Source: Tautonia marina (GTDB taxonomy: Bacteria > Planctomycetota > Planctomycetia > Isosphaerales > Isosphaeraceae). Taken from it: DNA of 64,000 nucleotides. Shown here one piece after another: positions 27,048-36,914 of the stretch. The stretch spans positions 124,001 through 188,000 of the forward strand of contig NZ_WEZF01000008.1 of assembly GCF_009177065.1 (NCBI RefSeq), read 5' to 3'. The stretch's first letter is position 1, and the number at the start of each line of letters is the position of its first letter. Both the position numbers and the translations under genes were made by a program. Below the pieces are notes generated by a model. That model was not told the DNA's origin. It worked only from the letters and a program-made list of their open reading frames with translations, and ran no database searches.

Positions 27048-28091
27048 TCAGAATTGATCGGCCGAAATGACTTCACCACCCTGAATCGTCTGCAATGACC
27101 ACCACACATACGGGTTGATCGTATCCTTGATGAACCGGACGCTGCCGTCACCAAAGGTCATGTTCACTCCACCCGGATGGAAGCTCCCGATTCGCCAGGC
27201 GTAAATCGTGCGTTCGTTGTTCGGTGGGAAACGATCGTCCCGCCACGGGGCGTTCGGGGTGCTCGACCAGACCCAGGTGTGCGTCGGCGGGTAGACCGTG
27301 CCGTGGCTCGACGTGTGGGCGCCAGCTCCCCAGTAGGGGCCGAAGTAGCGATTGGCGTCCCAGCTCCACTTGATCTGCGGCGACTCGCCGATCATCACCG
27401 TGTTGCTCAGACCGTCGCGAACTTCGCTGAACTTGACCGCCAGGTCCGTGAAGAACATCCCCTGGTCTCGCTTCACCGGAGCGGCGAAGGCCGGGCAATC
27501 GTATTCGGTGAACCGGCTCGACATCATCACGTAATTGCTGCGCATCCCCTCGGCCATCGCATACGGGCCGGTCCCCGTGCTGTCCCGATTGACCCGCTCG
27601 GGCGGAATGTCCGACGGGCAGGCGTAGGCCGAAACCAGCGAGCCGACGACGGTCGTGTTCACCCAGTGGCTGCCGATCAGGTTCGTGTTTCCGTTCCGCC
27701 AGGCCGCGTTGCTCGACGCCTGGCCGAAGTTGTAGGCATCGTATAGCGGTTGCTGTTCCAGGAAGTTCAGGATCATCGTGAAGCCGGTCGTGTTCAGCAC
27801 CGACCCGTTCGGATAACCCGGAATCCGGTTCGGCGCGTTGCAGCTTCCCGAGGCCAGCTTCACCGGCGGCATCGACCCGTTGGCGCTCTCGTAATTATGA
27901 ATCGCCAGACCGATCTGCTTCATGTTGTTCGTGCACTGGGCCCGACGAGCCGCTTCTCGCGCGCTCTGGACCGCCGGCAACAACAGCGCGATCAAAACAC
28001 CAATAATAGCGATCACCACCAGCAGCTCGATCAACGTGAAACCACGTCGGCTGCCCAGGTTCTCAGAAGTGAACGGTCGAGATCGTTCCAT
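27048..28091 (-). CDS. DUF1559 type II pseudopilin-like protein
   Basis: 347 residues from the ATG at 28091 (GGAG upstream); a GTG or ATG further out would add an unlikely leader. The prepilin site [15 protein letters not shown] lies after a 23-residue charged leader, followed by the long amphipathic helix [19 protein letters not shown]. The C-terminal H-x9-DG motif is [17 protein letters not shown]. Processing by a prepilin peptidase and envelope location are expected from the family. It heads the three-gene unit ending at 25683. Confidence 0.92.
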   Translation of the reverse strand: MERSRPFTSENLGSRRGFTLIELLVVIAIIGVLIALLLPAVQSAREAARRAQCTNNMKQIGLAIHNYESANGSMPPVKLASGSCNAPNRIPGYPNGSVLNTTGFTMILNFLEQQPLYDAYNFGQASSNAAWRNGNTNLIGSHWVNTTVVGSLVSAYACPSDIPPERVNRDSTGTGPYAMAEGMRSNYVMMSSRFTEYDCPAFAAPVKRDQGMFFTDLAVKFSEVRDGLSNTVMIGESPQIKWSWDANRYFGPYWGAGAHTSSHGTVYPPTHTWVWSSTPNAPWRDDRFPPNNERTIYAWRIGSFHPGGVNMTFGDGSVRFIKDTINPYVWWSLQTIQGGEVISADQF

Positions 28092-28728
28092 CTGGACTTT
28101 GCTCCGTGAAGGGAAGGGATTTGACGAAAACATGCCAACGCATGAACTCACCGCGCGATCTAAAATCACGCGATGACGAGGAGCAAACATTCATGCAAAC
28201 GCACAACGAAGCGGATTCGTTAATACGTTTTCAGGCAGGCAAGGTGCATTTGGAGAGAAATGCACGGGATGAGAAACTTTGGACGAGGCAGAATGGCCAG
28301 AAACCATTCCGGTTCTTTAAACAGAATCGCGTTTCGAGATCCCACAAAGGTGTTCTCTCAACGGTCCGGTTCGAACGGTGTTTAACTTCCCACGATCTTC
28401 ACTCAGTGTCAACACGCCACCGCCGCGAGCTCTTGAAAAAAGTCATCACGACACTTGCGGATCTCGCGTTCCAATCAGGCCGAATTGTCCCCTTGATCCT
28501 TAAGGTCAACGGCCCCGTGCGGCCGATGGCGTCGTCCCCGTCTCTTGGGATTTCCCCGCAGAACGAGCGTGATCGGCTTGCTCCGTTCCGACTCCCTGGC
28601 CCCTGTGGCACTTCAAGGCTGACTCCCTCGACTCGGGCTGTTAGACTGAGCCCACGATTGACCGGACGAGACACGTCAAAACACGACAACACGACCACCC
28701 CATCCGAGGCCGCGGCCGGGAGCCCCCC
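28092..28728. other. 637-bp divergent spacer
   Basis: It separates the DUF1559 unit from the ABM monooxygenase gene. The part 28150-28480 is A/T-rich for this genome and likely holds the pseudopilin promoter. A plus-strand open frame at 28106-28732 spans it but has no family resemblance, so I do not call it. A GGGCT/AGCCC hairpin lies near 28635-28655. Confidence 0.45.
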
Positions 28729-29037
28729 ATGATCCACGTCATTGCCACCATCACCACCCACCCCGGACGACGCGCCGACCTGCTCACCGAGTTCGCCAAG
28801 ATTCTCGAACCCGTCCGCGCCGAGGACGGTTGCATCGAATACGGCACCGCCGTCGATGCCAAAACCGACATCGCCGCTCAGATCCCCTTCCGGCCCGATG
28901 TCGTCACCGTTGTCGAGAAGTGGGAAAGCCTCGATCACCTCAAGGCCCACCTCGACGCCCCCCACATGCACACCTTCCGCGACCGCGTCAAGAACATCGT
29001 CACCGAAACCTCGCTCAGCATCCTTGAGTCGGCCTGA
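28729..29037 (+). CDS. Putative quinol monooxygenase (ABM domain)
   Basis: 102 residues, the full length of an ABM/YgiN-like dimeric ferredoxin-fold protein. Typical elements are MIHVIATITTHPGRRADLL, the EDGCIEYG turn, and EKWESLDHLKAHLDAPHM. Such enzymes oxidise quinols or small aromatics without cofactor, or act in stress protection. The gene stands alone. Confidence 0.85.
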   Translation: MIHVIATITTHPGRRADLLTEFAKILEPVRAEDGCIEYGTAVDAKTDIAAQIPFRPDVVTVVEKWESLDHLKAHLDAPHMHTFRDRVKNIVTETSLSILESA

Positions 29038-29251
29038 TCGACCCTGGCCACTCTTGTCTTGCCCAAGCGGTTTGCGAGACTCCCGTCGCCGCCCGGTTCT
29101 CGGGTTTGCGCGTCGGGACTCTCCGGTTAGACTTCGGTCAACACTGGGGCGTTGCGTGATCGCGCATTGTTCCAAGGAGACGGACGGACCCGAACTCGAT
29201 CGAAGCTGAACGCGAACTGACCCCACCATCCGCGACCAGGGAGGGAACCCG

Positions 29252-30175
29252 ATGACGCGCCGGATCGCGGTCTTGAACCAGAAGGGGGGCGTGGGCAAAA
29301 CGACCACGACCGTGAACCTCGCCGCCGCCCTCGCCAACGAAGGGCACCGGACCTTGGTGCTCGACCTCGACCCTCAGGCCCATGCCACGTTGCATCTCGG
29401 CCTGATGCCCGGCCGATCGGGGCCATCTCTTTACGACGTATTGACACAGGGGCTCCCCCTGAAGGACGTTCGCCGCCAGGTCGCCGACAACCTGTTCATC
29501 TGCGGCAGCCATATCGACCTGGCCGCCGCCGAGGTCGAACTGATCGGCACCGTCGGCCGCGAGGTCATCCTCCGCGACCTGCTGGCCGCCGACGAGGCCG
29601 ACGACGCCCCCTACGACTTCGTCCTCATGGACTGTCCCCCCTCGCTCGGCATCCTCACCCTCAACGCCCTCTGTGCCGCCCAAGAAGTGTTCATCCCCTT
29701 GCAGGCGCACTTCCTGGCCCTGCACGGGCTCTCGAAACTTCTGGAAACGATCCACCTCGTCTCGAAGCGCGTGAACCGCGACCTGCGCGTTTCCGGCGTC
29801 GTCCTCTGCCTGTACGACTCCGGCACCCGCCTCGGCGCCGAGGTGATCGACGACCTCGAACGCTTCTTCGAGGCGCGCCGCCAGGCCAACTCTCCCTGGT
29901 CGGATGCTCAGATTTTCAAATCCCGCATCCGCCGCAACATTCGACTGGCCGAGTGCCCCAGCTTCGGCCAGTCCATCTTCCAGTATGCTCCGTCGAGCCG
30001 AGGAGCGGCCGATTACTCCTCCCTCGCCGGTGAGATTCAAGGGCGCCCTCCCACCGGCTCCTGGGCCTCGGCCGACAGCACCCCCGCCACCCCCGAGCCC
30101 GACTCCGACGGCGAGCTTCCCGCCGTCGCCCGGCCTGCTCGCGTCGACGAACCCTCCTCCGCTCCGGCCGCATAA
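29252..30175 (+). CDS. ParA/Soj-family ATPase (orphan)
   Basis: 307 residues with AGGGAGGG before the ATG. The deviant Walker A is NQKGGVGKTTTTVNLA, the A' motif LVLDLDPQAH, and Walker B VLMDCPPSLG. The C-terminal 60 residues are rich in A, P, S and E and probably disordered. No parB or parS-like site is visible nearby, so it may position another cargo such as a protein cluster, or be the chromosomal ParA with a distant parB. The RNase HII-like gene follows 57 bp downstream. Confidence 0.88.
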   Translation: MTRRIAVLNQKGGVGKTTTTVNLAAALANEGHRTLVLDLDPQAHATLHLGLMPGRSGPSLYDVLTQGLPLKDVRRQVADNLFICGSHIDLAAAEVELIGTVGREVILRDLLAADEADDAPYDFVLMDCPPSLGILTLNALCAAQEVFIPLQAHFLALHGLSKLLETIHLVSKRVNRDLRVSGVVLCLYDSGTRLGAEVIDDLERFFEARRQANSPWSDAQIFKSRIRRNIRLAECPSFGQSIFQYAPSSRGAADYSSLAGEIQGRPPTGSWASADSTPATPEPDSDGELPAVARPARVDEPSSAPAA

Positions 30176-30232
30176 CGGGCCCGTTCCGCCCCGTTGGCCC
30201 TGCGTGTTGTCCATCGAGCCTTGCTCTTGCCC

Positions 30233-31213
30233 ATGCGCTGGATCGGCATCGACGAAGCCGGATACGGCCCGAACCTCGGCCCCCTGGTGATGACCGCCGT
30301 CATCGCCGAGGGGCCCGACGACACTCGCCCCGATCCCTGGCTCGACTGCCCCGACACCGTCTGCCGGTCGGGAGTCCGCGACGCTCGCCTCTGGATCGAC
30401 GATTCCAAGCGCCTCTATCGCCAGGGTGCCGGCCTCGACCGGCTCGACGCCGCCGCTTTCGCGGCCCTCGACGCCGCCCAGCTTCCGCTCCCCGACGGGT
30501 TCCGAGCGTTCCTCGCCACCCTCGGCGTCGATCCCGACCGTGACGGCGAGGTCTTCCCCTGGCTCCCGATCGGGACGGATTGCCCCGTCCCTCACCCGTC
30601 CTCCGCCGCTCGCGTGGCCGAGACGATCCGGCTCCGCCCCTTCGACTCCGCTCGCTGGCGGATCGTCGCCCTCCGCAGCGTGGTCATTGGTCCGTCTCGG
30701 TTCAACCAGACGCTGGCCCGCACCGGCTCGAAAGCCCTCGTCCACTTCTCCGCCTTCGCCGAGTTGCTCGGCTGGGCCTGGGACCTCGCCGCCGACGGCA
30801 CTCCCACCTTCGTCCGATCCGACAAGCACGGCGGTCGGCACTTTTACGCCGACCTGATCCGATCGTGCCTTCCTCCGTTCTCCGTCTCAATCCTTCCCGG
30901 CCCCGAAGGCCCCGCGCTCAGCCGCTACAAAATTTGCTCAAGTGCCGAGACAGGCACACCTCCCCGATCCCTCACCCTCGATCTTCTTCCTCGCGCCGAT
31001 GCCGACGACGCCCTCGTCTCGATCGCCTCAATCCTTAGCAAACTCATCCGGGAATACTGGATGGCCAGTTTCAACGCCTACTGGACAGCCCGAGTCCCCG
31101 GCCTCAAGCCCTCGGCCGGCTACCCCGTCGACGCGGCTCGATTCCGCCGCGACCTGCTCGCCCACCTTCCAGACCCCAATCCGCCCGTCGCAACCTGGTG
31201 GCGATTGAAGTAA
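30233..31213 (+). CDS. Divergent RNase HII-like protein
   Basis: 326 residues from the ATG at 30233; a TTG at 30194 is possible. It begins RWIGIDEAGYGPNLGP, matching the Asp-Glu pair (D7, E8) of RNase HII. Asp197 in SDKHGGRHFY takes the place of the third acid. Asp256 precedes SIASILSK with exactly the spacing of the E. coli sequence (D, then S-x-A-S-I-L-x-K at +7 to +14). The protein is about 120 residues longer than RnhB, with an insertion between the first motif and D197. It may cut RNA-DNA hybrids or be a repurposed relative. Confidence 0.7.
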   Translation: MRWIGIDEAGYGPNLGPLVMTAVIAEGPDDTRPDPWLDCPDTVCRSGVRDARLWIDDSKRLYRQGAGLDRLDAAAFAALDAAQLPLPDGFRAFLATLGVDPDRDGEVFPWLPIGTDCPVPHPSSAARVAETIRLRPFDSARWRIVALRSVVIGPSRFNQTLARTGSKALVHFSAFAELLGWAWDLAADGTPTFVRSDKHGGRHFYADLIRSCLPPFSVSILPGPEGPALSRYKICSSAETGTPPRSLTLDLLPRADADDALVSIASILSKLIREYWMASFNAYWTARVPGLKPSAGYPVDAARFRRDLLAHLPDPNPPVATWWRLK

Positions 31214-31374
31214 GCGGAATCACCTGGCATTCCCACGCCAGACACTCACACACAGGAACATACATCATCAAAATCACCTGATGGGTAGCCTCACTGGCCC
31301 CCCATCCAGCGGATCGGGACCCGAGGGCCTCGATCCGCCGTTGCACCGCAGTGCCGAGCGTTTCAATCCGTTCC

Positions 31375-32802
31375 TTATCGAACGGTGATCCCCGGCCACG
31401 AATCGGTCCGGAAGGGGGTCGCGGGCAAGTCCGCGCCGTTCCAGAGGTTCACCACCGGGTAATCGTCCCAACCGAACCGAACGGCGACCGGATGCTCGAC
31501 CTCGGGGCTGGACACGACGATCGTTTCCTCGTCCACAATCTCAGCCTGAGCGTTCACGAACTTCTGATCCTCGCCGGCAATCGTGAAGCCGGTCAACGAC
31601 CCGTCCTTGGCGACGAGGCCACCCTGGGTGTGGTCAAACGTCAGCGTCGCCTTGCCGTTGGCGAAGCGGGCCGAACGCAGGGTCGGACCGGAGTAGGGGA
31701 TGTCTTTCCCATACTCGAGCGCCAGCGCCGCCAACGCCAGCCGCTGACCAACCGGCTCCTTGGCCTTCGGATGGATGTCGTCTTCCTCTCCCACGTCGGT
31801 GATGACGGCCATCGCCACGTTGCGCAGAACCTGGGTGGCCAGCAGCTGGGCCTCGCGCAGCTCGGCCCAATCGCTCGGGCCGGGCTCGGTCCGGATCTTT
31901 TTGAACGGCGCGAGCTGCACGAGCAGGAACGGGAAGTCTCCCTGACCGAACGCGTCTCGCCAGTTCTCGATCATCGCCGGGAACAGGGTGCGATACTCAA
32001 AGGCCCGACCGGCGTTCGATTCCCCCTGATACCAGATCGCCCCGGCAATGCCGTAAGGGACGATCGGGTGAATCATCGCGTTGTAGAGCCAGCCCGGACG
32101 GTGCGATTCTCGCTCGTTCAGCGGTCGGTCGAGAATTCCCTTGAGATACGGGTGAGCGGCCATCGCGGCCGAGTCGGTCCAGGCTTCGGCCGGGGTGCCG
32201 CCGTAGTTCGTGCTGATCAGGCCGACCGGCACTCCCAACTCCTTGCGAAGCATCTTGCCGAAGTGGTACGCCACCGCCGAGAAGCCGGGAATCGTCTCCG
32301 GTCCCGAGGCCGACCAGGAAATGTCGACCGTGTCCTGCGGCTCAGCTGTTCCCACCCGAGGCACCGTCAGCAGGCGGAGCATGGGGTCGGCCGACCCGGC
32401 AATTACCTCATCCGGGTTGGCACTCTGCGTCACCGACCACTGCATGTTCGACTGCCCGGAGCAGACCCAGACCTCACCGACGAGCACGTCGTTGATCGTC
32501 ACCGAGTCGTCACCACTGGCAATCGTCAGGGTGTCGCCGTTGCCTCCCACGGCGAGATCGTGCAAGGAGGCCATCCACTTCCCGTCGTCGCCGGCGGTCG
32601 CGGTCGCTTCCTGATCCCGGAAGCGCACCGTCACCTCGGCTCCGGGGTCGGCGGTCCCCCAGATCGGCACCGTGGCGCCTTGTTGCAGCACCATGCCGTC
32701 CGAGAAGATCGGATTCGGCGTCACTTCGGCGAGGGCCGGCATCGCCGAGCCCATCCCCAACGCCACCACGGCGGCAAACCATCTGCTCATGCGGAGAGTC
32801 AT
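31375..32802 (-). CDS. Sialate O-acetylesterase-like SGNH hydrolase, exported
   Basis: 475 residues with a signal peptide ending near PALAEV. The SGNH pattern is complete: nucleophile Ser in VCSGQSNMQW, oxyanion residues in STNYGGTPAEAW and IWYQGESNAG, and the catalytic Asp-His in EDDIHPKAKE. An N-terminal beta domain precedes the catalytic core. The family removes acetyl groups from sialic acids or plant polysaccharides; the substrate here is unknown. It is convergent with the RNase HII-like gene. Confidence 0.9.
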   Translation of the reverse strand: MTLRMSRWFAAVVALGMGSAMPALAEVTPNPIFSDGMVLQQGATVPIWGTADPGAEVTVRFRDQEATATAGDDGKWMASLHDLAVGGNGDTLTIASGDDSVTINDVLVGEVWVCSGQSNMQWSVTQSANPDEVIAGSADPMLRLLTVPRVGTAEPQDTVDISWSASGPETIPGFSAVAYHFGKMLRKELGVPVGLISTNYGGTPAEAWTDSAAMAAHPYLKGILDRPLNERESHRPGWLYNAMIHPIVPYGIAGAIWYQGESNAGRAFEYRTLFPAMIENWRDAFGQGDFPFLLVQLAPFKKIRTEPGPSDWAELREAQLLATQVLRNVAMAVITDVGEEDDIHPKAKEPVGQRLALAALALEYGKDIPYSGPTLRSARFANGKATLTFDHTQGGLVAKDGSLTGFTIAGEDQKFVNAQAEIVDEETIVVSSPEVEHPVAVRFGWDDYPVVNLWNGADLPATPFRTDSWPGITVR

Positions 32803-32934
32803 CGATCAATCGCTCCTTTGGCGCCCGTTTGCGAAATCCAAGGCCAATCCTCCTTCCAGGGGAAGGAGCATTCGGCGATCATAACGCCCGTTCGCCACCC
32901 TCGCCACGATCCAGAACCCTCATCTCTGCCGTTC

Positions 32935-33936
32935 TCAACCGATTGCTCGATGCTCCCGCAACGCTTGCAGGACCGTTTGCATATCCTCCGGCACCGGCGA
33001 AACCAACTCCATCGGCTCGTCCGTCTTCGGATGAATCAACGAGAGCCGATGCGCATGCAACGCCTGCCGAGCAATCAAGACCCGATCCGCGTCGGGAGCC
33101 TCGGGACCGATCAGATCCCCCATCGTCAGCTTGTCGCGCCCCGAATACAGCTTGTCGGCCACGATCGGGCAACCGATGTGTGTCAGATGCACCCGAATCT
33201 GATGCGTCCGGCCCGTCTTCGGCTCGCACAAAATCAACGCATATCCACGAAAACGCTCCAGCACCTTGTAAAAGGTCCGGGCGACCTTGCCGCCGTCCTC
33301 CGGCCTTCGAATCGCCATCTTCTCTCGATGCGTCGGATGATGACCGATCAGCTTGTCGATATAATCACTGTCTCGTTCCGGCGATCCCGACACGATCGCC
33401 AGATATTGCTTCCGGATCGTCCGGTCTTCAAACTGCTTCGCCAGGTGCGTATGCGACCGATCCGCCTTGGCAATGAGGATCAGACCCGACGTATCCCGGT
33501 CGAGCCGATGCACGATCCCCGGCCGCAACTCTCCCGAAACGCTCGACAACTGATCGAGATGATGCTGCAACGCATTGACCAAGGTCCCCGACCAGTTCCC
33601 CTTTGCCGGATGCACCACCATGTTCGGCGCCTTGTCCACCACCGCCATCGTGTCATCTTCATAGATAAACTTCAGCGGAATATCTTCCGCCTGCGGCACG
33701 TCATGGTCGAGCACCGGCAGCCAGACCCGCACCCGGTCCCCCAGTTGCACCTTGTACGACGCCTTCACCGCCTGGTCGTTTACCAGGACCGCTCCCGCGT
33801 CGATCACCTTCTGAAAGACACTCCTGGAATAGTCCGGAAAGCGACTATGCAAATAATGATCGATCCGCTTCGCCTCCGACCGGGCCCGGATCGTGAACTC
33901 GGTCGGTTCGTCTGACAGCGATCGCTCACGAGGCAT
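32935..33936 (-). CDS. RluA/RluD-family 23S rRNA pseudouridine synthase
   Basis: 333 residues. An S4 RNA-binding domain occupies about 20-80 (IDHYLHSRFPDYSRS). The catalytic Asp is in VHRLDRDTSGL. KTGRTHQIRVHLTHIG is the conserved family block. The length and S4 domain fit RluD, which modifies helix 69 of 23S rRNA; another RluA-type target is possible. It stands 133 bp upstream of nothing co-directional that is related. Confidence 0.93.
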   Translation of the reverse strand: MPRERSLSDEPTEFTIRARSEAKRIDHYLHSRFPDYSRSVFQKVIDAGAVLVNDQAVKASYKVQLGDRVRVWLPVLDHDVPQAEDIPLKFIYEDDTMAVVDKAPNMVVHPAKGNWSGTLVNALQHHLDQLSSVSGELRPGIVHRLDRDTSGLILIAKADRSHTHLAKQFEDRTIRKQYLAIVSGSPERDSDYIDKLIGHHPTHREKMAIRRPEDGGKVARTFYKVLERFRGYALILCEPKTGRTHQIRVHLTHIGCPIVADKLYSGRDKLTMGDLIGPEAPDADRVLIARQALHAHRLSLIHPKTDEPMELVSPVPEDMQTVLQALREHRAIG

Positions 33937-34032
33937 GAAAGGTGGGTCCGTTCGATCGCGCGGGCCGAAGCGATCATGAGGTGTTCAGATGAGTGGAGGA
34001 ACAAACCACCAACGACGATCAACCGCCGTCCA

Positions 34033-34428
34033 TCACGGAACCAACTCGACAAAGCGGGGATCGCCCCGGAGAACGACCGACGCCCCTTCACCTCGGAGAA
34101 TCAGTGCCTCCGACGCTTCGGTCACGACCGAGAACACGACCGGTACGTGATGGACCTCGAGTGGGATCGGGATTTGATTCTCCCACCGCGACCCGTCGAT
34201 TGAGAAGGCCCCATCCGCCAGGATCATCGGGAACCGCGTTGGCAGCGATTCCACGGTCGCCTCCCGGAGGATCAGGTCAACCGCCTGGCCCCATCCCGTC
34301 CCCGAGTCGAAGCCGGGTCTTCCCTCTGATTGGTGCACGTACGCCGGTCTCAACCGGACCACAATTGCAGGACCGACCCGTTCCAGGCCCTCGACGGTCG
34401 AGTCGTGCAGTTCGATCATGCGGTTCAT
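34033..34428 (-). CDS. Hypothetical cytoplasmic protein
   Basis: 131 residues with no signal or membrane segment. It begins IELHDSTVEGLERVG, a pattern seen in small beta-sheet proteins of unknown role, and has the codon bias of its neighbours. It follows the DUF29 gene by 13 bp on the same strand, so the two are likely co-transcribed. The family is not recognised. Confidence 0.6.
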   Translation of the reverse strand: MNRMIELHDSTVEGLERVGPAIVVRLRPAYVHQSEGRPGFDSGTGWGQAVDLILREATVESLPTRFPMILADGAFSIDGSRWENQIPIPLEVHHVPVVFSVVTEASEALILRGEGASVVLRGDPRFVELVP

Positions 34429-34441
34429 CGGCCAGGGTCAC

Positions 34442-34915
34442 TCACGACCGGGCTTCAGGACCGGCCTCGGGCAAGACCATCGTGAGCAGTTGCTCCAGCG
34501 TATACGGGCAGTCGCTCGGGAAACGGTCGACCGGCAAATCCGTCTCCGCGGCGGCCCGCTCGACGGCCCGCTCGTAGACCGCCGGAAGCGTCTCCTCCGC
34601 ATGAGAACGGAGCACGCCTCTTGAGGCGATTGCATTCAGCTCTTGCCGCTGTTCGATGACCGTGACCCGCCAGCTCCGGGAGCGGTGATCGGGCTGAAAC
34701 TCCCACTTCAGCAGGTGCAGGAGGAGAACCACCAGGCGGCTCTCCACCTCGCGGCGATCGCGTCGGGCCATGTCCGAGAGGAACTCCACGAGATGGGCCA
34801 GGTCGAACTCCTCGACCCGCCCCTCACGTGCCAGTTCGGCCATCAGGTCGAGCCAGGCCGTTTCATCCTCCTCGTACAGCGAAGCCAGCGTGTCAAGGGT
34901 TCGAGTGGCGGCCAT
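34442..34915 (-). CDS. DUF29 family protein
   Basis: 157 residues from the ATG at 34915; the upstream extension of the same frame overlaps the end of the TPR-like gene in another frame and reads as low-complexity. Family hallmarks are LYEEDETAWLDLMAELARE, FDLAHLVEFLSDMARRDRREVE and LHLLKWEFQP. DUF29 proteins are small helical proteins of unknown function found in many copies in cyanobacteria and planctomycetes, sometimes with mobile elements. Confidence 0.82.
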   Translation of the reverse strand: MAATRTLDTLASLYEEDETAWLDLMAELAREGRVEEFDLAHLVEFLSDMARRDRREVESRLVVLLLHLLKWEFQPDHRSRSWRVTVIEQRQELNAIASRGVLRSHAEETLPAVYERAVERAAAETDLPVDRFPSDCPYTLEQLLTMVLPEAGPEARS

Positions 34916-34970
34916 CAGTTTCGCACCGATCTCGGGAGCGGGCGGTTCACTAAGCCCTTCGCCGATCCGA

Positions 34971-36209
34971 TCAGTTCGGGCCCCTTGACGGGAACACTTC
35001 GTCCGGTAATTCGCCGCTTGGGGCCGGGGTCTCCGGCGCCGGTTCCGGAGTCGCGGGAGCCGGTTCGGGATCGACGGGCTCCGGCGGGGCAGGGGCCGGC
35101 GTCCCGAACGGATCATCGGGCACGCGAGGGGCTTCTGGGGCCGGCGTCTCGCTTGGAGCCGGAGCCGGCGTCTCGCTCGGCTCGGGGGCCGGGACCACAG
35201 GCACATCGTCAGCCGGTTCCTCGGTGGTCGCCGGAGGCAGTTCCGGCAGGCCTACCGGAGCGGGCATGTCGGGGGCATCCGGCGTCTCGGAGGGCGTGCT
35301 CAGGTCGGTCGAGGGAGCCAGATTCAGCCCTTCGAGCCCTGGAATCGAGCCACCCGGCAAGCCACCGGGACTGCCGCCGCCGGGAGGCAGACCAAACAAC
35401 CCTTCCAGCGGGCTCGATGCCCCAGGAGCGAGGTTCAAGCCCGGCAGGTCCAGCCCCGAGGCTCCGCCAGCCGAGGCGCTCGGCTCATAGGCCGAAAGCG
35501 CCTCGTAGAAGGCGATGCTGTCGCTCCGACGCAGGCGTTTCAACGTCTTGGCGGCCTGCGCCGCCTCGGGGGTCTCGGGGAACTCCTCGATGACCGACTC
35601 ATACAGCGCCAGCACATCGTCGAGCTTGGCGTGGTCGGTATCGTCGGCGTTCAGCCCCATGCGGGCCTCGGCCGATCGGGCTCGACCAAGCGCGGCCAGG
35701 CGTTTCAGGGCGTCGTTTCCTGTTTCGACGTCTTGATAAACCTGGTTAAACAGGTCGTCGGCCTCGACCACCTTGCCCATCCCTGCCGATCGCCGCGAGG
35801 TCGCCAGTTCGGCCGAACCTTCGTTGAGCAACAGCGAGGCGGCCCGCAGCCGGGCCCAATGGGCGGCGGCGGTGTCGGGATGGGTTTCGGCAATCCCCTT
35901 GAGCCGTTCGGGCAAGCCCGCGTTGGGATCGGCGCCGAACGATGCCGCCGCCGAGGGGGCCACGCTGATCGAGGCCAGCTCGTTCCAGGCCGCCACGGCC
36001 GTCCGGTTCGGCCCGCCGACGCGATAGGCGATCCAGACGCCGCCCACCAGCCCGGCGAGGATCAGGACCACCCCTGCCCAGAACGCCGGCCCTTTCTGGA
36101 TCATCCGACGGATCCACTGTTCGAGCATCGTCGGCTCGTCGTGGTGAATCAACGACTCGGGGGGCGGCTCGCCCTCGTGATGGTGGCGAGGTTGGGGCTC
36201 GGTCTTCAT
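34971..36209 (-). CDS. Membrane-anchored TPR-like protein with Pro/Glu-rich tail
   Basis: 412 residues from the ATG at 36209. A cytoplasmic His-rich start (RHHHEGEPPPESLIHH) is followed by one transmembrane helix (about 43-62). A helical repeat region about 70-230 resembles tetratricopeptide units (LDDVLALYESVIEEFPETPEAA). From about 250 on it is low-complexity, with Gly/Leu/Pro repeats then Pro/Glu/Thr repeats, probably an extended periplasmic tail. Similar YfgM/TolR-like anchored proteins serve as scaffolds, but no specific function can be given. Confidence 0.75.
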   Translation of the reverse strand: MKTEPQPRHHHEGEPPPESLIHHDEPTMLEQWIRRMIQKGPAFWAGVVLILAGLVGGVWIAYRVGGPNRTAVAAWNELASISVAPSAAASFGADPNAGLPERLKGIAETHPDTAAAHWARLRAASLLLNEGSAELATSRRSAGMGKVVEADDLFNQVYQDVETGNDALKRLAALGRARSAEARMGLNADDTDHAKLDDVLALYESVIEEFPETPEAAQAAKTLKRLRRSDSIAFYEALSAYEPSASAGGASGLDLPGLNLAPGASSPLEGLFGLPPGGGSPGGLPGGSIPGLEGLNLAPSTDLSTPSETPDAPDMPAPVGLPELPPATTEEPADDVPVVPAPEPSETPAPAPSETPAPEAPRVPDDPFGTPAPAPPEPVDPEPAPATPEPAPETPAPSGELPDEVFPSRGPN

Positions 36210-36914
36210 GGTCGCTCGGCACGCTCGGCCCCGAAGCCGGGGCGATCTCGGGATCGGCAACGCAACACGCAACGAAGGGGATGCCCCCTTTGTCATCGCG
36301 TCATCTTAGCGGCCGGTCGTCACCATGGTCAAGCACACCCGCCCCTGCGATCCCATCCGCCTCCGCCAACCCTTCAATCCACAGGGCCGAGCGCAACCCC
36401 GGCGAACAGCCCCACCAGAACCAGGAGGCAACCCACGACAAAAACCAGAGACGCAAAGGAAGAAGACCCTTCCCTTTGCTCCTCAATAGAGCATTCAACC
36501 ATCAATGAGATCCCGCCCTGGTTGCACATCGCGAACAAACCACATGACAAGCACTTGGCGTTCCTCCCCTGCGAACGAAACGCGCAGCACTTTTTCCCCT
36601 CTCGGACGATCAGGAACCACTCAATCCATGACCTGCCTGCATCTCGGCAACCGTTCACGCGCAGGCAGTTCCAGGAATCCGCATTCAAGCTTCCCTAACC
36701 CGTCCGAATCACTTTGAAAAAAAAAGGTTGGAGAGTTAAGGAATATCTTGTTCCACTGGAGAGCGCATGATAACGTGACGGCACAGATCGAAATCTGTTT
36801 GAGGACGCTCGAAAACCCACTCGTGATCAACCAGTTCCCCTTGGGGCCGATCTGGCCCGTGGGATTGAGGTTCTGACCTCTCGTCTTTGATCAACACGAA
36901 GAGGGAAATCACGC
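36210..36914. other. 705-bp spacer, A/T-rich at its right side
   Basis: It lies between divergent genes. No gene is supported. 36460-36780 is relatively A/T-rich, with a nine-A run near 36717-36725, and probably carries the promoter of the lipoprotein/DUF1559 module. The ribosome site GAGGG is at the right edge. Confidence 0.45.

Noticed and set aside
28106-28732. 208-codon open frame on the plus strand
   Set aside because: It crosses an A/T-rich divergent spacer, has no ribosome site, and its product has no domain or signal.
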